Part shown: in pieces, positions 59,809 to 64,000 of the stretch
How the letters are laid out: every line of letters begins with the position of its first letter
Position numbering within the stretch: the first letter of the stretch is position 1
Origin: Acidobacteriota bacterium
GTDB taxonomy: Bacteria; Acidobacteriota; Terriglobia; Acidiferrales; UBA7541
Assembly: GCA_016201285.1 (NCBI GenBank)
Contig: JACQDE010000086.1
Span: 17,545 to 81,544, forward strand
Direction: 5' to 3'
Length of the DNA: 64,000 bases
The notes under the pieces: generated by a model
Seen by the model: the letters and a program-made list of their open reading frames with translations, nothing else
What the model was told of the DNA's origin: nothing
Database searches by the model: none
Position numbers and translations under genes: made by a program

Positions 59809-60927
59809 TCAGAGTTGCCGCTTGAACAGCGCAATGCACGCCGAAATCTGTATCAGCGAAAACCCTAACAGAACGAGCACATCCAAGTAAATCCCTTCAA
59901 ATCCGGTATTCTTCAGCAGCAGGTTTTTCAGCGCGTGCACCGCATACGTGAATGGATCAATCGCGGAAATCCATCGCAGCCACCACGGGAAGCCCTCCAC
60001 CGGATAGATCGCTCCCGAAGGGAAAAAGAGCAGCGTGTTCAGCACCCCGAAAATCGCCCGCGGCACCAACGGGTCGTCCACGCGTACCATCACCAGGAAC
60101 ATGAAGCTCAGCATCGCCAGCGACGCCACCGCCAGCACGACGAGCAGGTACAGCAATCTCACTGGGTCCCAGATCCGCGGGATCCCGGCAATAAGTCCGC
60201 CAATGATGGCCAGCACTGTTCCCGCCATCAGCCCCTTCAATGCCCCGGCAAAGCTCAGCCCCAGCACCAGCTCTGTTTTGTGGATCGGCGTCACCAGATA
60301 GCCCTCGTGCAGTCCTCGCGCCTTGTCGTCAATGAACACGATGCCGCCGCCGATCATCGCCACCACAAAAATGGACATCGTGATCGAGCCGGAAAGCAGG
60401 TACTTCACGTACTCGATGTACGGATAGACCTCCACCACCTGGAGGTCGATTTGCCGCTTCAGCCGCGGCTCCACGTCCGGCGCGTTCAACTGCGCCACTG
60501 CTTGCGCCACCCGTTCCTGCAGCGCGCTGGACATGAAGTTGTCCGTGTTGTCGATCACAAACGCTATACGCGGACGGTTCTTCTGGTACACGCGCATCGA
60601 GTAGTCCGCCGGGATGTGCACCACCGCCCGCACGAACCCCGCCCGCAGGTCCATCACCGCGTCGCCCACTGAGCCATACTCCACCGTGCGGAACGTCTTC
60701 GGACCCGATTCGATCCCGGCGAACAGCTCGCGCACCTTCCGCGCCTCGCTCGAGCGGTCCTCGTCCACCAGCGCCACTTTCACGCCCTGGATCTTCCCGC
60801 CGAAGGCGTACCCCAGCACCACCAGTTGCATCAGCGGGAACACCATCGAGCTGACCATCAGCGTCGGGCTGCGGAAGAACTTCCGCATGTCCCGCTCGAT
60901 GATCGCCATTATTCGGTAGAGTTTCAT
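59809..60927 (-). CDS. ABC-2 type transporter permease
   Basis: 372 residues from ATG 60927; a TTG at 60972 would add 15 residues. ABC-2/YhhJ-like topology: a first helix (FFRSPTLMVSSMVFPLMQLVVLGYAF), a large periplasmic domain (about 45-175), then five helices including ITMSIFVVAMIGGGIVF, LKGLMAGTVLAIIGGLIAG, LLYLLVVLAVASLAMLSFMFL and FGVLNTLLFFPSGAIYPVEGFPWWL. It works with the ATPase and HlyD-type protein encoded upstream to export a substrate, probably a drug or lipid. Confidence 0.88.
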   Translation of the reverse strand: MKLYRIMAIIERDMRKFFRSPTLMVSSMVFPLMQLVVLGYAFGGKIQGVKVALVDEDRSSEARKVRELFAGIESGPKTFRTVEYGSVGDAVMDLRAGFVRAVVHIPADYSMRVYQKNRPRIAFVIDNTDNFMSSALQERVAQAVAQLNAPDVEPRLKRQIDLQVVEVYPYIEYVKYLLSGSITMSIFVVAMIGGGIVFIDDKARGLHEGYLVTPIHKTELVLGLSFAGALKGLMAGTVLAIIGGLIAGIPRIWDPVRLLYLLVVLAVASLAMLSFMFLVMVRVDDPLVPRAIFGVLNTLLFFPSGAIYPVEGFPWWLRWISAIDPFTYAVHALKNLLLKNTGFEGIYLDVLVLLGFSLIQISACIALFKRQL

Positions 60928-61000
60928 TTCGTGGCCAGATGCAATTTCAGGCTTGCGATTCCTGTCTCTCAATCGCCGCGGTGCGGCGGACGGGATGCTC

Positions 61001-61987
61001 TTACTTGTACAGGTGGCTGATGTCGAATCCTGGTCCGCCGCTGCGCGTTGCGTCCCGCAACTGCCGCCCGGTGTAGTGCAGAAAAACGTCGTCCAGCGTT
61101 GTGTTCTGTACGGTCACCGTTTTCACCTTCACGCCGCGCTGCCGCGCCAGCTCCATCAGCGCCGCCACGGTTTGCGGTCCGTCGTGTGACGCCATATGCG
61201 CCAGGATGTCCCGCTGCGTCACTTCCGCCACCTGCGGCAGCCCGCGCAGTTCTTCCATCCAATTCGCCGGAGCGTCTTCAAACTCCGCCTCCACGATGTT
61301 TGTGCCCGGAACGGAGTCTTTCAGCCGTGCCGGCGTATCCAGCGCCACCAGTTTGCCGTGGTCCACAATCGCGATCCGCTCGCACAGTTTGTCGGCCTCG
61401 TCCATATAGTGCGTCGTCAGCAGGATGGTCAGCCGGGTCCGTGCCTGCAGTTTGCGGATCATCTCCCACACGTTGGCGCGCGACACCGGGTCCAGTCCCG
61501 TCGTCGGCTCGTCCAAGAACAGGATGCGCGGCGAATGCACCAGCCCGCGCGCGATTTCCAGCCGCCGCCGCATCCCGCCCGAGTAGGTTCGCACCAGCGC
61601 GTCGCTGAAGTTCTCGAGCCCCACCGACTCGAGCAGCTCCCTGCTCAATCGTTCCCGCTCGCCTCCCGGCACGCCGAAAAGCTTCGCGTGGATCAGCATG
61701 TTTTCCATTGCCGTCAGTTCCGGATCGGACGTCAACGCCTGCGGGATCACCCCCAGCGAGTGCCGCACCGCGTCCGGTTCCCTCACCACGTCGTGCCCGG
61801 CCACGCGCGCCGCGCCGCCGCTTGGCGGCGTCAGCGTCGTCAGCATGCGGATCAGCGTCGTCTTCCCCGCGCCGTTCGGCCCCAGCAGCCCGAACACTTC
61901 GCCATCCGGCACCGTAAAACTCACGGCGTCCACCGCCGTCAGTTTTCCGAAGCGTTTGGTCAGGCTTTCAACTTCAATGGCATTCAT
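61001..61987 (-). CDS. ABC transporter ATP-binding protein (DrrA/YbhF-like)
   Basis: 328 residues from ATG 61987, which overlaps the HlyD stop by four bases; the longer frame is not supported. Walker A LLGPNGAGKTTLIRML, signature TYSGGMRRRLEIARGL, Walker B ILFLDEPTTGLDP and H-loop LTTHYMDEADKLCERIAI define a drug-export type ATPase. A DUF4162-like C-terminal region (about 235-320) follows. It energises the ABC-2 permease encoded next. Confidence 0.92.
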   Translation of the reverse strand: MNAIEVESLTKRFGKLTAVDAVSFTVPDGEVFGLLGPNGAGKTTLIRMLTTLTPPSGGAARVAGHDVVREPDAVRHSLGVIPQALTSDPELTAMENMLIHAKLFGVPGGERERLSRELLESVGLENFSDALVRTYSGGMRRRLEIARGLVHSPRILFLDEPTTGLDPVSRANVWEMIRKLQARTRLTILLTTHYMDEADKLCERIAIVDHGKLVALDTPARLKDSVPGTNIVEAEFEDAPANWMEELRGLPQVAEVTQRDILAHMASHDGPQTVAALMELARQRGVKVKTVTVQNTTLDDVFLHYTGRQLRDATRSGGPGFDISHLYK

Positions 61988-63069
61988 CGCGCCTTCTGCT
62001 CCCGCGCAAACCAGCTTTTCTTCTGCGGCGCCGGCAGCAGCACGTCCGCCGTCATCCCCGCGAACAGCCGCCGCTCCGCGTTCGGCACCGCCACCTTGAT
62101 CGCAAACGCCTTGATGTCGCGCTTCGTCCGGCTCACGTCCCGCTGCGTCGCAAAGTCGCTCTCCACGCCCTTGAAGAACACCGTGCCTTCCAGCATTTGT
62201 CCTGACGGCAGGCGCACCTTCAGCTTGTCGCCGAACCGGATCGCATCCACGTAGCTCTCTTCCACCGCCGCCCGCACCCACAGGTGGTCCACGTCAATCA
62301 CGGTCACGATCGGCGCCCCGGCCTGCACCACCTCGCCCTGCCGCGCCACGCGCACCGAGACGATTCCTCCCAATGGCGCTGTGACCCGCGTGTATCCCAG
62401 CCGCGTTTCTACCTCGGTCTTGGCCGCCCGCGCCTGCTCCAGCAACGCTTGTGCGGACGACAGTTCGCTTTGCTGCACATCGAGCTGCTTCCGGTTCGCC
62501 CGCGCCACTGCCACTTCCGCTTCCTGCGCCTTCACCTGGTCTCCGAGCGATTTCACCCGCGCCTGTGCCGCGCGCACTGCCGCTTCCGCCCGGTCCCGGT
62601 CCTGCACCGATGCCACCCCGCCCTCGAAGAGCCCGGCGGTTCGCTTCTGGTCAAGCTCGATGCGCCACAGGTCCGCTTTGGCCTCCTCCAGTTGCGCCTT
62701 CACTGCCGTCAGCGTCGCCGCGGCGCGGTTCTCCGATGCGCCGGTCGAATCATTTGTCCAGGACCACATGTTCTTCACCTGCGAGATCTTCGCCTCCAGG
62801 CTCCGGATGCTCGCCTCCTGCGCGGCCACCTGCGCTTCCAGTTCTGCCCGGTCGAGCTCGGCAATCAACTGCCCCTCGCGCACCTCCGTGCCCTCGTCCA
62901 CGTGCAGCTTTTCCATTCGCCCGGCGATCTTCGAGCTGACGATCACTTCGTTCCCGCTCACCACGCCCGTCAGCGTGATGTCGCCGCTGTGCGGAACCGT
63001 CAGGATGTAGAGCACGAGTGCAACCGTGAAGATCACGGCCAGAAAGATGAAAAACTTCGAAAATGTCAT
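61984..63069 (-). CDS. HlyD/EmrA-type membrane fusion protein
   Basis: 361 residues. An N-terminal membrane anchor (MTFSKFFIFLAVIFTVALVLYIL) is followed by the lipoyl/barrel-sandwich strand ITLTGVVSGNEVIVSSKIAGRMEKLHVDEGTEVREGQLIAELDRAEL, a long coiled coil (about 75-215) and YTRVTAPLGGIVSVRVARQGEVVQAGAPIVTVID with the adaptor beta domains. It links the inner-membrane ABC exporter to an outer-membrane channel, whose gene is not in the window. It overlaps tetR by ATGA-type overlap and the ATPase gene by four bases. Confidence 0.9.
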   Translation of the reverse strand: MTFSKFFIFLAVIFTVALVLYILTVPHSGDITLTGVVSGNEVIVSSKIAGRMEKLHVDEGTEVREGQLIAELDRAELEAQVAAQEASIRSLEAKISQVKNMWSWTNDSTGASENRAAATLTAVKAQLEEAKADLWRIELDQKRTAGLFEGGVASVQDRDRAEAAVRAAQARVKSLGDQVKAQEAEVAVARANRKQLDVQQSELSSAQALLEQARAAKTEVETRLGYTRVTAPLGGIVSVRVARQGEVVQAGAPIVTVIDVDHLWVRAAVEESYVDAIRFGDKLKVRLPSGQMLEGTVFFKGVESDFATQRDVSRTKRDIKAFAIKVAVPNAERRLFAGMTADVLLPAPQKKSWFAREQKAR

Positions 63070-63767
63070 CGCGACCTCGTTCTTGCGCGGAATAGCCCGT
63101 GCTCCAGAAAATCCAGGATCGCTCGGCGCCGTCCTTCCACTGCGCGCGGGTGCAGCGCATCACGGCCCCACAGTTCGCTCAGCAGCGGGGCGGCCGCGAA
63201 ATAAAATGTCGTCATCGCAATCAGCGTCGTCACCGTGTGCTGCGCGTCCACTCGCCGGAACTCCCCGGCGGTGATGCCGCGCTCCACCGCGCGCGCCAGC
63301 CGCTGATGCAGCGGCCGCAGGTAGTTGTCCACAATCCATGCCAGGTGCTTCCCGCACTCCATTACTTCGCGCTGCACCAGCCGCGGGTAGTTCGGATGCC
63401 TGGAGACAAAATCAAAGTAGCCATTCACATACCCCAGCAGGTTTTCCTTCGGCGACCCTTTGTTCTGCCTCCCCGCCTCCACCGACGTGAGCAGCAACGC
63501 AAACAGCCGCTCGAGTACGTGCCGGTGCAGCTCCCGCTTGCTCCCGAAGTAGTAGTAGAGCAGGGCCTTGTTGACCTTCGCGTCCGCCGCAATTTCGTCG
63601 ATCCGCGCGCCCGCCAGTCCCCGCTCGGCAAACATGCGCTCCGCCGTCAGCAGGATCCGCTGCACCGTCTCCGGTTTCTTCGCGTTCTGGAGGAAACGCA
63701 AGCCTTTCCGCGCCGGCGTCCGCTTGCTGGTTTCAGCGGGAACAGCGGGAATGGGACGGAGGGCCAT
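63066..63767 (-). CDS. TetR-family regulator of the export operon
   Basis: 233 residues. The N-terminal HTH (about 32-78): TVQRILLTAERMFAERGLAGARIDEIAADAKVNKALLYYYFGSKRELH. The C-terminal part is a ligand-binding helical domain of CecR/YbiH-like flavour (NYPRLVQREVMECGKHLAW). It overlaps the HlyD gene, so the whole export operon is read with it. A near-palindrome lies in its promoter, consistent with autorepression relieved by a ligand. Confidence 0.9.
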   Translation of the reverse strand: MALRPIPAVPAETSKRTPARKGLRFLQNAKKPETVQRILLTAERMFAERGLAGARIDEIAADAKVNKALLYYYFGSKRELHRHVLERLFALLLTSVEAGRQNKGSPKENLLGYVNGYFDFVSRHPNYPRLVQREVMECGKHLAWIVDNYLRPLHQRLARAVERGITAGEFRRVDAQHTVTTLIAMTTFYFAAAPLLSELWGRDALHPRAVEGRRRAILDFLEHGLFRARTRSR

Positions 63768-63776
63768 AGCGGTTTA

Positions 63777-63790
63777 ACTAAACGGTTAGT
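63777..63790. promoter_or_regulatory. Probable TetR operator
   Basis: ACTAAACGGTTAGT, an imperfect inverted repeat (ACTAA/TTAGT arms), starts 10 bases upstream of the tetR start and overlaps the -10 box and transcription start of its promoter. Confidence 0.55.
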
Positions 63791-63816
63791 CTAGTCGGAA
63801 GGCGGGCGCAAGTCAA
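63788..63816 (-). promoter_or_regulatory. Promoter of the tetR-hlyD-ABC operon
   Basis: On the minus strand, TTGACT (63811-63816) and TAGACT (63788-63793) with a 17-base spacer, 20 bases before the tetR start codon. Confidence 0.65.
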
Positions 63817-63839
63817 ATCGGTAAAAAAGGGGAGTGTTC

Positions 63840-64000
63840 CTAGCCCTCGAGCGCGCCGCCCGCGCCCGTCGGCAGTTCGATCGAGTACTTCGTGCGGGTC
63901 TTCTCGTTGTGCTGCGCCAGCGCCAGATCGATCAGCCGGTCGATCAGCTCGCGGTAGGAAATCCCGCTCGCCTCCCACAGCTTCGGATACATACTGATCG
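63840..64000 (-). CDS. ddl: D-alanine-D-alanine ligase, C-terminal end (partial)
   Basis: The last ~53 codons run off the window edge. [27 protein letters not shown] matches the conserved C-terminal region of Ddl, followed by a tail [12 protein letters not shown]. The enzyme makes the D-Ala-D-Ala dipeptide for peptidoglycan in the cytosol. The ATP-grasp core lies outside the window, so the call rests on this segment only. The stop codon is 24 bases downstream of the tetR promoter region. Confidence 0.75.
   Translation of the reverse strand, partial: ISMYPKLWEASGISYRELIDRLIDLALAQHNEKTRTKYSIELPTGAGGALEG

Overview
The window is GC-rich bacterial chromosome from a Gram-negative (diderm) organism, most likely an acidobacterium. 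That assignment is inference from gene content and style: ATGA-coupled operons, several DUF4097 proteins, a long Ig-like/YVTN surface lipoprotein, BamA/Skp/Lol-type envelope genes and heptose/LPS genes, together with a clpC-bamA-skp then rimP-nusA-infB-DUF503-rbfA-truB order. I see no tRNA, rRNA or CRISPR array.

Layout. 1-6990: an envelope cluster with a DUF4097-TonB_C protein (cut by the window edge), a second DUF4097 protein and a double-PDZ protein on the plus strand. Facing them on the minus strand are an ECF sigma factor, its zinc-finger anti-sigma partner, a third DUF4097 protein, shikimate kinase and a secreted protein. 7230-7982: an unknown minus-strand gene. 8064-12502: a 4.4-kb integrated element bounded by a perfect 24-bp direct repeat and inserted in the lysS promoter. 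It carries a frameshifted tyrosine recombinase, five tiny 4-base-overlapping ORFs (mostly zinc-ribbon), a 1.3-kb stretch with no clear gene, one further ORF, and repeated TGGACACC octamers clustered at both ends. 12544-18940: lysS, a LolC/E-type permease, a LolD-type ATPase and clpC. 19018-27054: bamA, a 1427-residue repeat lipoprotein and skp. 27333-33952: a promoter, a leader with an intrinsic terminator, then rimP-nusA-infB-DUF503-rbfA-truB.

33974-36901 (minus) encodes a secretin whose pore domain is split by a seven-repeat FG-GAP/VCBS propeller. 36949-41772 is a compact metal (probably iron) uptake operon: an FTR1 permease fused to DUF2318, two FtsX-type permeases, and an ABC ATPase fused to a complete DtxR-like metalloregulator module. 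A perfect 11-bp-arm palindrome lies at the predicted transcription start. The fusion and the palindrome together suggest that a transporter subunit may act as its own metal-responsive repressor. I regard this as the most interesting candidate system in the window.

41812-50565 holds DUF971, globin, NmrA-like, flavin reductase-like, thioredoxin reductase, proline dehydrogenase, metallo-hydrolase and TlpA-like genes. In its middle is a scrambled patch (45210-46720) with a 186-bp near-identical duplication, a truncated peptidyl-prolyl isomerase copy and an L31/ThyX-like chimera. 50781-54584: ferredoxin, an Rrf2 regulator, a type III polyketide synthase, a CuA-type cupredoxin, DUF309 and a B3/B4-domain protein. 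54653-59300: a GH57 glucanotransferase, a Trm112-like protein, a heptosyltransferase and a heptose kinase. 59350-63816 (minus): a TetR-controlled HlyD/ABC-2 export operon with a recognisable promoter/operator. 63840-64000: the C-terminus of D-Ala-D-Ala ligase, cut by the window edge.
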